A stretch of 64,000 bases of DNA from Roseibium sediminis (lineage in GTDB: Bacteria; Pseudomonadota; Alphaproteobacteria; Rhizobiales; Stappiaceae): positions 124,001 to 188,000 of the forward strand of contig NZ_VXDB01000005.1 of NCBI RefSeq assembly GCF_008711325.1, given 5' to 3'. The notes under the pieces were generated by a model. That model saw nothing but the letters and a program-made list of their open reading frames with translations. It had not been told where the DNA came from and made no database searches. Positions 31,217 through 43,382 of the stretch are shown here, piece by piece (the first letter of the stretch is position 1; each line of letters starts with the position of its first letter). A program made the translations under genes and the position numbers.

Positions 31217-31645
31217 TCACTTGATTGCAACAAGTTCGATGTCGAAGGTCAGATCCTTGCCAGCCAGCGGATGATTGGCATCAAGTACCACTTCACTCTC
31301 GTCGACGGACAGAACGGTGACGGAAACAATCTGGTTTCCTTCCGCTTGCGCCTGAAGCTGGGTGCCCGGTGCGAGCGGGATGTGATCCGGGATCGCCTCG
31401 CGAGGCACTGTCTGGCGTGCGCCGGGGTCATAGACACCATATGCCTCTGCACAGGGGATGGTGATCGTCTTGCGGTCCCCGACTGCCATGCCCGGAATTT
31501 CTTTGTCGAGGCCGGGAATAACCTGTCCGGAGCCAACGACAAACTCGAGCGGGTCCTGACCTGATGAGCTGTCGAAAACCGATCCGTCATTCAGGGTTCC
31601 CGTGTAGTGAAGATGAATTCTGTCGCCGTTTTTTGCAGTCGTCAT
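31217..31645 (-). CDS. FKBP-type peptidyl-prolyl isomerase, SlyD-like
   Basis: A 142-residue cytoplasmic prolyl isomerase. The start is the ATG giving MTTAKNGD after GCGAAGGTTTTA. The FKBP core reads VHYTGTL-like HLHYTGTLNDGSVFDSS, then VIPGLDKEIPGM. An inserted flap from about residue 70 to 120 (AYGVYDPGARQTVPREAIP and following) marks the SlyD subgroup, a folding helper with chaperone activity. The histidine-rich metal-binding tail of E. coli SlyD is absent. It is monocistronic with its own terminator. Confidence 0.92.
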   Translation of the reverse strand: MTTAKNGDRIHLHYTGTLNDGSVFDSSSGQDPLEFVVGSGQVIPGLDKEIPGMAVGDRKTITIPCAEAYGVYDPGARQTVPREAIPDHIPLAPGTQLQAQAEGNQIVSVTVLSVDESEVVLDANHPLAGKDLTFDIELVAIK

Positions 31646-31754
31646 TAAAACCTTCGCTCTCAAAATGCTTGGGTGTTGCGGTTTATCTGATTGCACTCGC
31701 TGAAAGCGGCAGGGCTGGCAGCAAATATAATGAGAGACAACAGGATACGGCTCA

Positions 31755-31785
31755 AAATGAAAAGGCCCGGTAAATACCGGGCCTT
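31755..31785 (-). terminator. Intrinsic terminator of rpsA
   Basis: A near-perfect palindrome AAGGCCCGGTA/TACCGGGCCTT (31762-31772 and 31775-31785), with a T-run on the minus strand. It lies 34 bp beyond the rpsA stop. Confidence 0.88.
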
Positions 31786-31818
31786 CTACGTAGTGTGTCA
31801 GCGGATCCGTGTCGGATC

Positions 31819-33516
31819 TTAGTCTTCGTCGCGAGCCTTGAGGGCTGCACCCAGAATGTCGCCGAGGGACGCGCCGGAGTCGGAAGAGCCGTACTGTGCA
31901 ACAGCTTCCTTCTCTTCTGCGATTTCCAGTGCCTTGATGGACGCGGAAACGCGGCGGGTCTTCTTGTCGAACTGGGTGATGCGAGCATCGAACTTGTCGC
32001 CAACGGAGAACTTCTCCGGACGCTGGTCTTCCCGGTCACGGGAAAGGTCAGCGCGACGAACGAAGGCAGTCAGGTCGCTGTCTGCGATCTTGACGTCGAG
32101 GCCGCCGTCCTTGATTTCGATGACTTCGCAAGTGACGATCGAGCCCTTGCGCAGCTCACCAGCTGCACCGGATTCCATCGGGTCACCACCGAGCTGCTTG
32201 ATACCGAGGGAGATGCGCTCCTTCTCGACATCAACGTCAAGCACAACGGCGCGAACCATGTCGCCCTTCTTGAACTCGTCGATGACCTGCTCGCCCGGAC
32301 GGTTCCAGTCGAGGTCGGACAGGTGAACCATGCCGTCCACATCGCCGTCGAGACCAATGAACAGGCCGAATTCGGTCTTGTTCTTGACTTCGCCTTCGAC
32401 TTCGGTGCCGACCGGGAACTGCTCAGCAAAGGCATCCCACGGGTTCTGCAGGGTCTGCTTGAGGCCCAGGGAGATACGGCGCTTGACCGGGTCGACTTCC
32501 AGGATCATCACGTCGACTTCCTGAGAAGTGGAGACGATCTTGCCCGGATGGACGTTCTTCTTGGTCCAGGACATTTCGGAGACGTGGATGAGGCCTTCGA
32601 TGCCTGCTTCCAGTTCTACGAATGCACCGTAGTCGGTGATGTTGGTCACGCGACCGGTGAACTTGGCTTCAAGCGGGTACTTCGCTTCGATGCCATCCCA
32701 CGGATCGGTTTCCAGCTGCTTCATGCCGAGGCTGATGCGATGGGTGTCCTGGTTGACACGGATGATCTGAACCTTGACGGTCTGACCGATCGTGAGAACT
32801 TCCGACGGATGGTTGATCCGGCGCCACGCGATGTCGGTGACGTGCAGCAGGCCATCGATGCCACCGAGGTCGACGAACGCACCGTAGTCGGTGATGTTCT
32901 TGACGACGCCCTCGACGGTCTGACCTTCTTCCAGGCTCTGGACGAGTTCCGAACGCTGTTCTGCGCGGGTTTCTTCCAGAACGACACGGCGAGACACAAC
33001 GATGTTGCCGCGACGCTTGTCCATCTTCAGGATCTGGAACGGCTGCGGCGTGTGCATCAGCGGGGATACATCGCGCACCGGACGGATATCGACCTGAGAG
33101 CGCGGCAGGAACGCAACAGCGCCATCGAGATCGACGGTGAAACCACCCTTGACCTGGTTGAAGATCTGGCCGGTAACCTTTTCGTTTGCTTCGAAAGCAA
33201 CTTCCAGGCGGACCCAGCTTTCCTCGCGGCGAGCCTTCTCGCGCGACAGGACAGCTTCGCCAAGAGCGTTTTCAACGCGCTCCAGGTAAACTTCAACTTC
33301 ATCGCCAACGGCCATTTCGCCGTCGCGGCCCTTAGCGCCGAATTCCTTCAGCGGCACGCGGCCTTCTACCTTCAGACCAACGTCGATGACGGCGAGGTCT
33401 TTTTCGATGGCGACAACGGTACCCTTGACCACTGCACCTTCGTAAAGGTCGGTCTGGGTGAAGGACTCTTCGAGAAGAGCTGCAAAATCCTCGGTGGAGG
33501 GGTTCAGTTCAGACAT
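31819..33516 (-). CDS. rpsA: 30S ribosomal protein S1
   Basis: A 565-residue protein with six S1 RNA-binding repeats. The start is the ATG giving MSELNPS, preceded by CCAGGAGATTTA; a 57-residue in-frame extension is not family-like. Repeats are recognisable by recurring cores such as ITDYGAFVDLGG, ITDYGAFVELEAG, NKTEFGLFIGLDGD and the linkers ISLGMKQL, ISLGLKQT, ISLGIKQL. S1 helps the 30S subunit bind and unfold mRNA leaders. It follows cmk and aroA on the same strand, the conserved aroA-cmk-rpsA-ihfB set. Confidence 0.98.
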   Translation of the reverse strand: MSELNPSTEDFAALLEESFTQTDLYEGAVVKGTVVAIEKDLAVIDVGLKVEGRVPLKEFGAKGRDGEMAVGDEVEVYLERVENALGEAVLSREKARREESWVRLEVAFEANEKVTGQIFNQVKGGFTVDLDGAVAFLPRSQVDIRPVRDVSPLMHTPQPFQILKMDKRRGNIVVSRRVVLEETRAEQRSELVQSLEEGQTVEGVVKNITDYGAFVDLGGIDGLLHVTDIAWRRINHPSEVLTIGQTVKVQIIRVNQDTHRISLGMKQLETDPWDGIEAKYPLEAKFTGRVTNITDYGAFVELEAGIEGLIHVSEMSWTKKNVHPGKIVSTSQEVDVMILEVDPVKRRISLGLKQTLQNPWDAFAEQFPVGTEVEGEVKNKTEFGLFIGLDGDVDGMVHLSDLDWNRPGEQVIDEFKKGDMVRAVVLDVDVEKERISLGIKQLGGDPMESGAAGELRKGSIVTCEVIEIKDGGLDVKIADSDLTAFVRRADLSRDREDQRPEKFSVGDKFDARITQFDKKTRRVSASIKALEIAEEKEAVAQYGSSDSGASLGDILGAALKARDED

Positions 33517-33787
33517 TAAATCTCCTGGTGCCAAATCTGGCAGACCGCCGGCGGGTTTGTGTTGCACATTGGATCCGGTTGGCTTCCGGGAGCTGCTCAA
33601 TCGCATCTCCTTCCGACACCAAGGGTGAACCTCGTGGTCGGCCGGCGGTCGGAAGTCAAAAGGATCCGGTCTCAATTCGTGGCGCAATGCGCCTGAACCT
33701 CAATGAATTCAATGCGGTCGGAATGTCGTTTGGGCACTGGTTCCAAACGCGAAACGGGGCTCGCCATGTGTGACGGACCCCAGAACC
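33517..33787. other. Spacer between cmk and rpsA
   Basis: These 271 bp should hold the rpsA promoter on the minus strand. I see no strong hairpin terminator after cmk and no small gene. Confidence 0.5.
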
Positions 33788-36363
<2,576 letters not shown>

Positions 36364-36438
36364 GCTTATGGAAAATCGGGAAGTTTCGCCTTCCGACCGT
36401 TTTCCACAAGGTCGCGCGAAAAAGACTCGATTTTCTTC

Positions 36439-36467
36439 TTGATCAATGGGGGCGGCATGGATATGTT
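36439..36467 (+). promoter_or_regulatory. Candidate promoter of tRNA-Ala
   Basis: TTGATC at 36439-36444, a 17-base spacer and TATGTT at 36462-36467, ending 46 bp before the tRNA. Sequence match only. Confidence 0.45.
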
Positions 36468-36513
36468 CCGCCTCCAACGACGCCGGAGACCCAAGCCGGC
36501 CGACAAGTGGTTA

Positions 36514-36589
<76 letters not shown>

Positions 36590-36779
36590 TTTTTCCTCCT
36601 CGACAGTGCAATTGTTGAATATGCCTTGTGATGATTTCAGCACAGGGCCGACGCGTATGCGTTTGAGGCAAAGGCACCTTTCTGCCTGCTGTTCGCCGGA
36701 TCCGCGGCAATGCATTTCTTGTAACTTCCGCCCCACTCGGGCAAAGGGGACGTCAGTTTGTTTCTGATGATCGGGCCCC

Positions 36780-37211
36780 ATGCTTCCAGAACTGTCCGCG
36801 CTTTTTCTCTCCGCATTCCTTGCGGCCACAATCTTTCCGGCCCAGTCGGAGTTGGGGTTGGCCTTTCTGATCCGCGAAGCGCCGGACAAGATTGTGATCC
36901 TGATTGCCGTCGCCAGCGTCGGGAATACCCTTGGTTCGGTGGTGAACTGGGTTCTCGGGCGTGAATTTCGGGGGTGGGCTGCGGCGTCGCGGCTGAAACC
37001 GGCTGAAAAACACCTGGCGCGGGCCGAGGGTTGGTATCAGCGGTTCGGTTACTGGAGCTTGCTGATGAGCTGGGCGCCGGTGATCGGGGACCCGATCACT
37101 CTCGTTGCGGGGATCTTGCGCGAACCGTTCTGGCGTTTCCTCGCTCTCGTCGCCTTTGCAAAGACGGCTCGTTATTGTGTCGTTGCGCTTTTGGTGATGG
37201 GATTGATCTGA
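36780..37211 (+). CDS. YqaA-family membrane protein
   Basis: A 143-residue inner-membrane protein of the YqaA branch of the SNARE-associated (DedA-like) superfamily. Hydrophobic segments lie at about 5-25, 38-57, 90-112 and 120-142. The conserved core reads ASVGNTLGSVVNW.LGRE in the N-terminal half and WAPVIGDPITLVAGI..EPFWRF in the C-terminal half, the YqaA signature. DedA relatives are proposed lipid or proton transporters; the YqaA substrate is not known. No neighbour suggests a specific role. Confidence 0.88.
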   Translation: MLPELSALFLSAFLAATIFPAQSELGLAFLIREAPDKIVILIAVASVGNTLGSVVNWVLGREFRGWAAASRLKPAEKHLARAEGWYQRFGYWSLLMSWAPVIGDPITLVAGILREPFWRFLALVAFAKTARYCVVALLVMGLI

Positions 37212-37245
37212 CGTCATGGTGCCGTGCTGACACGTTGCCGCAGCA

Positions 37246-37261
37246 ATGTTCATTTGAACGT
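37246..37261. promoter_or_regulatory. Upstream operator copy ATGTTCATTTGAACGT
   Basis: An inverted repeat GTTCA/TGAAC with a 2-base centre. It shares the ATGTTCAT half with the repeat 250 bp downstream, so the same regulator could bind both and loop the DNA. Inference from sequence only. Confidence 0.45.
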
Positions 37262-37498
37262 CATAAAACGCATTTGTGGCCTTGTGGTTTGGCCTGATCC
37301 CTGTCGAGATGACGAGATGTCGACTTTACCGATCCGCCAGCTGGAACAGGCTTGGCGAAGAACGGGTAATTTTGAAAAAAATAATTAAAATCAAAGTTTT
37401 GGCGTGAAGATGCGCCGCGTGTCATCGTCGACATTGAAATCTTAGATGGCTAAAATAAGTGTTGGACATCGGCTCCCAGTCAGGGCAGAGTGTCGTTA

Positions 37499-37538
37499 AA
37501 TGTTCATATGAGCGACATTTTTCATTCATATGAACATT
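37499..37538. promoter_or_regulatory. Large inverted repeat operator upstream of ugpB
   Basis: Two 13-bp arms, AATGTTCATATGA (37499-37511) and its exact complement TCATATGAACATT (37526-37538), separated by 14 bp. Each arm itself contains the near-palindrome TTCATATGA. GTTC/GAAC cores are typical of DeoR-family repressors such as GlpR, which would fit a glycerol-3-phosphate operon. The regulator gene is not in the window. Confidence 0.6.
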
Positions 37539-37637
37539 CTATGGGAGGTGGGCATTGTGTTTCGGATGCCCGTTCAATCAGGGGTTAACCGACACCTATT
37601 CAGTTCGGGAATAACCCCGAAAATTTGGGAGACTGAC

Positions 37638-38948
37638 ATGGCTTCAGTGAAAACAGTTGCTGGCCTCGTTGCTGCCGCAGCGATGCTTGGCACATCCACG
37701 CTTTCCTATGCTGCTACGGACATTTCCTGGTGGCATGCAATGGGCGGTCGCCTCGGCGAAGTCGTCGTGGACATTTCCAACGGCTTCAATGCTTCGCAGC
37801 AGGCCTGCTCCATCACTCCGGTTTTCAAGGGCACCTATGAAGAGACCCTGACAGCCGGTATCGCCGCTTTCCGCGCAGGCGAGCAGCCCAACATCCTGCA
37901 GGTGTTCGACGCTGGCGCTGCGACCATCATCGGCGCTCCGGGCGCAGTTGTTCCCGCTCAAGACATCCTTGAAGGTGCAGGCGTTGCCTTCAACAAGGAC
38001 GACTACATCGAAGGCGTCCGGAACTTCTATGCTGACAGCGCAGGCAAGATGATCGGCATGCCGTTCAACTCGTCCACGCCGATTCTCTACTACAACGTCG
38101 ATGCGCTTAAGAAGGCCGGCGTTGAAGCTCCCAAGACCTGGGAAGAGTTTGAGGCAATTGCACCGAAGCTGAAGGAAGCTGGCTACGTGCCGCTGGCACA
38201 GTCTCACCTGCCGTGGATCTTCACCGAGAACTTCATGTCTCGCCATAACCAGCAGTTCGCGACCAATAACAACGGTTACGACGGCGCTGAAGGCACGAAG
38301 CTGGTATTCGGCGAGCCGATCAAGAACCACTTCAAGGCCGTCAAGGGTTGGCTGGATCAGGGCTATTTCGGCTTCTACGGCACCGGTTGGGATGACAACC
38401 AGACCCCGTTCAACAAGGGCGAAGTTGCGATGTGGCTCGGGTCTTCCGGCTCCTTCGGCGGCATCTCCAAGACGGTCGAGTTCCCGTTCTCCGCAACCTA
38501 CCTGCCTTACTGGGGATCTGTTGAGGGCGCTGGTACCGGCACCTTCATCGGTGGTGCGGCCCTGTTCTCCATGGCCGGCAAGCCGGACGGCGAAAACAAG
38601 TGCGTTGCCTCCTTCTTCGAGTACCTGACCTCTCCGGAAGTCCAGTACATGTGGCACAAGGAAACCGGCTATGTGCCGATCACTAATGCTGCCTACGAAC
38701 TGGCCAAGAAGGACGGTTACTACGAGACCGCACCGGCAGCCGAAATCGGCATCAAGCAGCTGACCCTGCCGGGCGGCGAGTGGACCAAGGGCTATCGGAT
38801 GGGCTTCTATGTTCAGATCCGTGACGTCATGAACCGCGAATACGGCAAGATCCTCTCTGGCGAAACCTCCGTGGATGAGGGCTTTGCCACGATCGAAGCC
38901 GACGGCAACAAGCTGCTCGAGCGGTTCGCGAAGACGACTGCCAACTAA
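37638..38948 (+). CDS. ugpB: Extracellular solute-binding protein, sn-glycerol-3-phosphate type
   Basis: A 436-residue family-1 solute-binding protein. The start is the ATG after GGGAGACTGAC; a longer in-frame reading ignores this site. A signal peptide (VAGLVAAAAMLGTSTLSYA, cleavage before ATDISWWHAM) exports it to the periplasm. ISWWHAMGG, LTAGIAAFRAGEQPNILQVFDAG cut by family blocks, and FNSSTPILYYN are features of UgpB. It captures substrate for the membrane components encoded downstream. Glycerol-3-phosphate or a glycerophosphodiester is the best-supported substrate. Confidence 0.9.
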   Translation: MASVKTVAGLVAAAAMLGTSTLSYAATDISWWHAMGGRLGEVVVDISNGFNASQQACSITPVFKGTYEETLTAGIAAFRAGEQPNILQVFDAGAATIIGAPGAVVPAQDILEGAGVAFNKDDYIEGVRNFYADSAGKMIGMPFNSSTPILYYNVDALKKAGVEAPKTWEEFEAIAPKLKEAGYVPLAQSHLPWIFTENFMSRHNQQFATNNNGYDGAEGTKLVFGEPIKNHFKAVKGWLDQGYFGFYGTGWDDNQTPFNKGEVAMWLGSSGSFGGISKTVEFPFSATYLPYWGSVEGAGTGTFIGGAALFSMAGKPDGENKCVASFFEYLTSPEVQYMWHKETGYVPITNAAYELAKKDGYYETAPAAEIGIKQLTLPGGEWTKGYRMGFYVQIRDVMNREYGKILSGETSVDEGFATIEADGNKLLERFAKTTAN

Positions 38949-38967
38949 GAACCCTAAAATGTCGATA

Positions 38968-39038
38968 TGCGGAGGCGGCAACGCCTCCGCAGCACAAAAA
39001 CCACGGCGAGCCTCAATCGGTTTTACATGAGGTTCGCC
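38968..39038 (+). other. Paired intra-operon hairpins between ugpB and ugpA
   Basis: TGCGGAGGCG/CGCCTCCGCA, a perfect 10-bp stem with a GCAA tetraloop (38968-38991), then GGCGAGCCTCA/TGAGGTTCGCC, 11 bp with one wobble (39005-39038). No T-runs. Such stems after binding-protein genes commonly stabilise the upstream mRNA and give excess binding protein over permease. Confidence 0.7.
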
Positions 39039-39057
39039 TTGGTCATTTGGTGGAGCG

Positions 39058-39939
39058 ATGAAAAAAGTTCTGTTCCAGTCGAGACTGGTTCCCTATTTGC
39101 TGCTGTTTCCGCAGCTCTCGATTGTCATTGTGTTCTTCCTGTGGCCTGCCGCTGAAGCGGTCAGGGCCTCGTTCTATCTGGAAGACCCCTTTGGCTTTGG
39201 CTCGACATTTGTCGGTTTCGACAATTTCGTCGATACGGTCACGTCCACCGACTATGGCCGCGTGGCGCGCTTTACTGCGGTGTTCACATCGCTGGTGACG
39301 TTCCTGTCGCTCGGCCTGGCGCTGCTTCTGGCGGTCAAGGCGGACAAGGTTCTGCGCGGATCGTCCACCTACAAAACGCTGCTCATGTGGGTCTACGCCG
39401 TCGCTCCTCCCGTTGCTGGCCTTATCGGCGTCCTGCTGTTTGACCAGCATGTGGGCCCGATTGTCGATTTCGTTGCGATATTCGGCTGGAACCTGAACAT
39501 CGGCGTCGACTACTACGACACGGCCTTCGCCATGACCGTGACTGCGGTCTGGAAACAGGTGCCGGTCAATTTCATCTTCTTCCTGTCAGGCCTGCAGGGC
39601 ATTTCGAAATCAGTTCAGGAAGCTGCCAGCATCGATTGCCGGTCCGGCTTCCGCCGCTTCTGGACGGTGACGTTCCCGCTGCTCGCCCCGACCGGCTTCT
39701 TCCTGCTGATCATCAACATCACCTACGCCTTTTTCGACACGTTCGGGATCGTCGATATCCTTGTGAAGAACGAGCCGGGCAATAACCCTGTGACGCTTGT
39801 CTACAAGGTCTATCTCGACGGCTTCCGCGGCAATGACCTTGGCGGGTCATCTGCCCAGTCGGTCATCCTGATGGCGCTGGTGTTTATCCTGACAGTCATC
39901 CAGTTCCGCCTTATCGAGCGGCGCGTCCATTATAATTGA
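39058..39939 (+). CDS. ugpA: ABC transporter permease UgpA
   Basis: A 293-residue permease with six predicted helices. The first is LVPYLLLFPQLSIVIVFFLWP. The cytoplasmic EAA loop, which docks to the ATPase, reads EAASIDCRSGFRRFWTVTFPLL at about residue 185-206 (family pattern EAA...G......I..P; here the expected glycine is in SGF). UgpA-like features include the SFYLEDPFGFGSTFVGFDNF segment. It lies 109 bp after ugpB beyond two hairpins and its stop is followed by ugpE after 11 bp. Confidence 0.92.
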   Translation: MKKVLFQSRLVPYLLLFPQLSIVIVFFLWPAAEAVRASFYLEDPFGFGSTFVGFDNFVDTVTSTDYGRVARFTAVFTSLVTFLSLGLALLLAVKADKVLRGSSTYKTLLMWVYAVAPPVAGLIGVLLFDQHVGPIVDFVAIFGWNLNIGVDYYDTAFAMTVTAVWKQVPVNFIFFLSGLQGISKSVQEAASIDCRSGFRRFWTVTFPLLAPTGFFLLIINITYAFFDTFGIVDILVKNEPGNNPVTLVYKVYLDGFRGNDLGGSSAQSVILMALVFILTVIQFRLIERRVHYN

Positions 39940-39950
39940 GGAGAGAAACA

Positions 39951-40793
39951 GTGAAACGACTACAGCTCTCCGACCATCTGGTGCTCATTGGCGGCGTCAT
40001 CTTCATGGTGGCTCCGGTGATGATTGCCATCATGACCAGTACCCACGATGCCATCACCATCTACAAGTCGGGCCTGCAGTTTCTGCCCGGCGGCCAGATG
40101 CTGGAAAACTACGAGACCGTGCTGTTCCGTGCCGGCGGCTTCACCAAGGAAGTCAATGGTCTGGTGATGATGAAGAATTCGCTGATCCTAGGCCTCGGCT
40201 TCGCGATCGGCAAGATTGTCATCTCCATGCTTGCGGCCTACGCGATCGTGTATTTCCGCTTTCCCATGGCCACGCTGTGCTTCTGGGTGATCTTCTGCAC
40301 GCTGCTGCTGCCGCTGGAAGTTCGTATCCTGCCGTCCTACGAGATCGTTCAGTCGCTGGGAATGACCAATACCTATTCCGGCCTGATCGTACCGCTGATC
40401 GCCTCGGCGACCGGGACCTTCTTCTTCCGCCAGTTTTTCATGTCCGTGCCTGACGAGCTTCTGGAAGCTGCGCGTATCGATGGTGCCGGGCCGTGGAAGT
40501 TCTTCTTCGACATTCTCGTGCCGCTGTCCAAGACCATGATCGCGGCCATCTTCATCATCATGTTCGTCTACGGATGGAACCAGTATCTCTGGCCGACGCT
40601 GATCACCACCGATGAAGCGCTCTTTACCCTTGTGCGCGGCATCAAGCAGATCATGCAGGTCTGGGTGGGGGCGCAGATCCCGGCCCTCAACGAGGCCATG
40701 GCCCTGGCGATCCTCGCCATGCTGCCGCCGGTGATCGTTGTGGTCATCTTCCAGAGCTGGTTCATCAAGGGGCTCGTCGAGAGCGACAAGTAA
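39951..40793 (+). CDS. ugpE: ABC transporter permease UgpE
   Basis: A 280-residue permease. GTG at 39951 was chosen because GAGGAGAG lies just upstream; an in-frame TTG at 39936 overlaps ugpA and has no ribosome site. Six hydrophobic helices are visible. The EAA loop is [21 protein letters not shown] at about 192-212 and the helix [16 protein letters not shown] precedes it. It forms the permease heterodimer with UgpA. ugpC starts 16 bp after. Confidence 0.92.
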   Translation: MKRLQLSDHLVLIGGVIFMVAPVMIAIMTSTHDAITIYKSGLQFLPGGQMLENYETVLFRAGGFTKEVNGLVMMKNSLILGLGFAIGKIVISMLAAYAIVYFRFPMATLCFWVIFCTLLLPLEVRILPSYEIVQSLGMTNTYSGLIVPLIASATGTFFFRQFFMSVPDELLEAARIDGAGPWKFFFDILVPLSKTMIAAIFIIMFVYGWNQYLWPTLITTDEALFTLVRGIKQIMQVWVGAQIPALNEAMALAILAMLPPVIVVVIFQSWFIKGLVESDK

Positions 40794-40809
40794 GGATTAC
40801 GGTTTCAAA

Positions 40810-41883
40810 ATGGCTACGATTACTCTCGATCAGGTCCGCAAGGTTTATGGCGGTGTCGTGGAAGCGGTCAAAGGCGTATCCGTTGATATCGCTGACGGCG
40901 AGTTCATTGTTCTCGTCGGTCCGTCCGGTTGCGGCAAGTCCACGCTCTTGCGCATGATTGCTGGTCTGGAAGACATCACCACCGGCGAAATCAAGATCGG
41001 TGACCGGGTCGTCAACAATGTCGACCCGGCAGACCGGGACATCGCCATGGTGTTCCAGAACTACGCGCTTTATCCGCATATGTCGGTCTACAACAACCTC
41101 GCTTATGGCCTGAAGAACCGGGGCATGGCGAAGGATGAAATCGACCGGCGGGTGAAGGAGGCCGCGCGTATTCTCGAAATCGGCGACTATCTGGATCGCA
41201 AGCCGCGCGCCCTGTCGGGTGGCCAGCGTCAGCGTGTCGCCATGGGCCGCGCCATCGTGCGTGAACCTGCCGCGTTCCTGTTCGACGAGCCGCTGTCCAA
41301 TCTGGATGCAAAACTGCGCGTCCAGATGCGCGTGGAAATCAAGCGGCTCCAGCGCTCTCTGGGTACGACCAGTGTATACGTTACCCACGATCAGCTCGAA
41401 GCAATGACCCTGGCGGACCGGCTCATTGTGCTTAACGGCGGCAATATCGAGCAGATCGGGGCCCCGATCGATGTCTATGACAAGCCGGCATCTACCTTCG
41501 TCGCCGGGTTCATTGGCTCGCCTGCCATGAATTTGCTTCCGGTGAAGGCTGTTGATGGCGGTTTGGGGCTTGAAACAGGCTCAGGCTTGAGCGTTCCAAA
41601 CCTGCATGGTCAGGACAAGTGCCTGCTTGGCGTTCGTCCCGAACATCTGGAAGTCGTGGATCAGCTGCCCAATGGGCCCCATGCACAAGTCACGGTCAAC
41701 GTTCTGGAACCGGTCGGGGCCGAAAGTTATCTTTACGCCTCTTTCGAAAATGGCGGGCCGGAGATCGTTATCCGCGTATCCAGTCATGCGGTTCACAAGC
41801 CGGGCGAAAAGCTGTTCCTTGGTATCAAGCCGGAGAACCTGCATTTCTTTGAGTCCCAATCAGGAAAACGGATTGGCGATTGA
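40810..41883 (+). CDS. ugpC: ABC transporter ATP-binding protein UgpC
   Basis: A 357-residue ATPase of the sugar (CUT1) type. The start is the ATG giving MATITLDQV. Walker [10 protein letters not shown] is at about 37-45, the Q-loop [11 protein letters not shown], signature [16 protein letters not shown], Walker [14 protein letters not shown] and the switch [11 protein letters not shown] are all intact. A C-terminal TOBE/OB domain from about 240 on ([19 protein letters not shown]) is the regulatory part. It ends the ugpBAEC operon and is followed by a terminator. Confidence 0.94.
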   Translation: MATITLDQVRKVYGGVVEAVKGVSVDIADGEFIVLVGPSGCGKSTLLRMIAGLEDITTGEIKIGDRVVNNVDPADRDIAMVFQNYALYPHMSVYNNLAYGLKNRGMAKDEIDRRVKEAARILEIGDYLDRKPRALSGGQRQRVAMGRAIVREPAAFLFDEPLSNLDAKLRVQMRVEIKRLQRSLGTTSVYVTHDQLEAMTLADRLIVLNGGNIEQIGAPIDVYDKPASTFVAGFIGSPAMNLLPVKAVDGGLGLETGSGLSVPNLHGQDKCLLGVRPEHLEVVDQLPNGPHAQVTVNVLEPVGAESYLYASFENGGPEIVIRVSSHAVHKPGEKLFLGIKPENLHFFESQSGKRIGD

Positions 41884-41907
41884 TCCGCTTGCCCTGATTC
41901 AAAACAC

Positions 41908-41940
41908 AAAAGCCGCTTCGGATCTCCGGGCGGCTTTTTT
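41908..41940 (+). terminator. Intrinsic terminator of the ugp-type operon
   Basis: AAAAGCCGC (41908-41916) pairs with GCGGCTTTT (41930-41938), loop 13 bases, followed by further Ts. It lies 24 bp after the ugpC stop. Confidence 0.85.
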
Positions 41941-42057
41941 GCTGGGCTCATGACATCCTCCTGACAAAGGGTGTCAGTTGGAGAGGCTCGCCTGCATTGC
42001 CAGTGCGGGTGCCTTGATGCTCTATGAAAGCAAGAATTTTCAAGGAGCAAATGGGCA

Positions 42058-43212
42058 ATGGAACCCTTCAAGAACAAGATTTCAGCCGATCTCGTGCGCT
42101 GTTTTTCTGCGCTGCTGGAGCGCGAGTTGACCGGGTTTGATGCACGCGCCTATGAGGCGTCCATCGTCAATCGGCTGGATGCGCTGGAACTGAAGCAGCG
42201 CGCCCGTTTGATCGCCGACGAGACAAACCGTGTTTTGCCTCCAGAACTCGGCGAGAAGTTCTGGATCATCAAGAAGATCCTGCACCCGAATGACAACGGC
42301 TCTATCGACCGCACGAGCGATCACAGGGGAATTTGCGGTTGGGGCATGATGCCACTCGGCATGATTGTCTCCGATCACGGCCTTGCGGACTATGACCTTT
42401 CCTTCGCGCTGATGAAGGAGATGACCAAACGGGCGACGGCCGAATTCGACGTGCGCCCGTTTCTGGATGCAGATCAGCAGCGGGCCATCGACATCCTGTC
42501 GCTCTGGGTGGCTGACCCGAGCGTGCATGTGCGCCGCCTTGTGGCGGAGGGAACGCGCCCCCGGCTTCCCTGGGGCATGCGGCTGCCGAAACTCGTCGCT
42601 GACCCAACCCCGACATTGCCGCTTCTGGACGCGCTGAAAGACGATCCGGAAGAGTATGTCCGCCGGTCCGTCGCCAATCATCTCAACGATATTGCCAAGG
42701 ATCATCCGGATCTCGTCGCCGATATCGCGCACATGTGGCTGAAAGGCGCCAACCGGAACCGGGAGAAACTGGTCCGCCACGCATGCCGGTCGCTGATCAA
42801 GGCCGGGCATCCGGAAGCCCTTGCAGCGTTTCGCCTCTTGCCGCCAGAACTGCGTCTGGAGGGATTATCCCTGACGTCTGACGAGGTGACCTACGGCGAT
42901 GGCCTGAATTTCGAGATTGAGCTTTGTTCCACGTCCGGGCGGGCGCAGGATCTGGTGATCGATTATGTGATCCATTTCCGCAAGGCCAATGGCAGTCTGG
43001 CTCCCAAAGTCTTCAAGTGGACGAAAGCGACCCTGGGAGCCGGGGAAACTCTCAGACTTTCTCGCAAACACCCGATCCGTCCGATCACGACACGGGCTTA
43101 TTATCCCGGCGAACAAGCCATCTGCCTGCGCATCAACGGGCAGGATATGGGGTGGGCGGAGTTCGATCTGAATATGGAGCTGCCGGAGGCACGATCCCAG
43201 GCTGCTGCATAG
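42058..43212 (+). CDS. AlkC-type DNA alkylation repair glycosylase with C-terminal Ig-like domain
   Basis: A 384-residue HEAT-repeat DNA glycosylase, likely removing 3-methyladenine or 3-methylcytosine. The start follows CAAGGAG by ten bases. Two helical-repeat blocks are visible: SVHVRRLVAEGTRPRLPW (about 157-174), the hallmark of AlkC, and EEYVRRSVANHLNDIAKDHP. From about residue 265 to 375 the sequence changes to beta-rich (LSLTSDEVTYGDGLNFEIEL, then LVIDYVIHFRKANG), consistent with the Ig-like domain known in AlkC. It is monocistronic. Start region: a second ATG seven bases upstream is out of frame. Confidence 0.87.
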   Translation: MEPFKNKISADLVRCFSALLERELTGFDARAYEASIVNRLDALELKQRARLIADETNRVLPPELGEKFWIIKKILHPNDNGSIDRTSDHRGICGWGMMPLGMIVSDHGLADYDLSFALMKEMTKRATAEFDVRPFLDADQQRAIDILSLWVADPSVHVRRLVAEGTRPRLPWGMRLPKLVADPTPTLPLLDALKDDPEEYVRRSVANHLNDIAKDHPDLVADIAHMWLKGANRNREKLVRHACRSLIKAGHPEALAAFRLLPPELRLEGLSLTSDEVTYGDGLNFEIELCSTSGRAQDLVIDYVIHFRKANGSLAPKVFKWTKATLGAGETLRLSRKHPIRPITTRAYYPGEQAICLRINGQDMGWAEFDLNMELPEARSQAAA

Positions 43213-43382
43213 CGTTCGTGAGAGGCCGGGACAAAGACATCACGGGCTGCCGTTGACACTTGGCGGTTACAGGATGTCCCCCAAAAGAAGACTGATCTGC
43301 CAGAAACTATCGAAAACCGACCAAGCTTGGCTTCAAGCGGGGCTGGCACCGCTTTGCCGTTTCGATCCCAAGGAGGAACACC

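Larger units (their letters stand above)
37212..37637. other. Regulatory spacer before the ugp-type operon
   Basis: These 426 bp contain no gene I can support. They hold one operator-like inverted repeat near the start (37246-37261) and a large one near the end (37499-37538), the latter about 100 bp before ugpB, so the operon promoter should lie close to it. Confidence 0.6.

Noticed and set aside
36590-36779. Integrated element or attachment-site duplication after tRNA-Ala
   Set aside because: No repeat of the tRNA 3' end and no integrase follow; the next gene is an ordinary YqaA protein.
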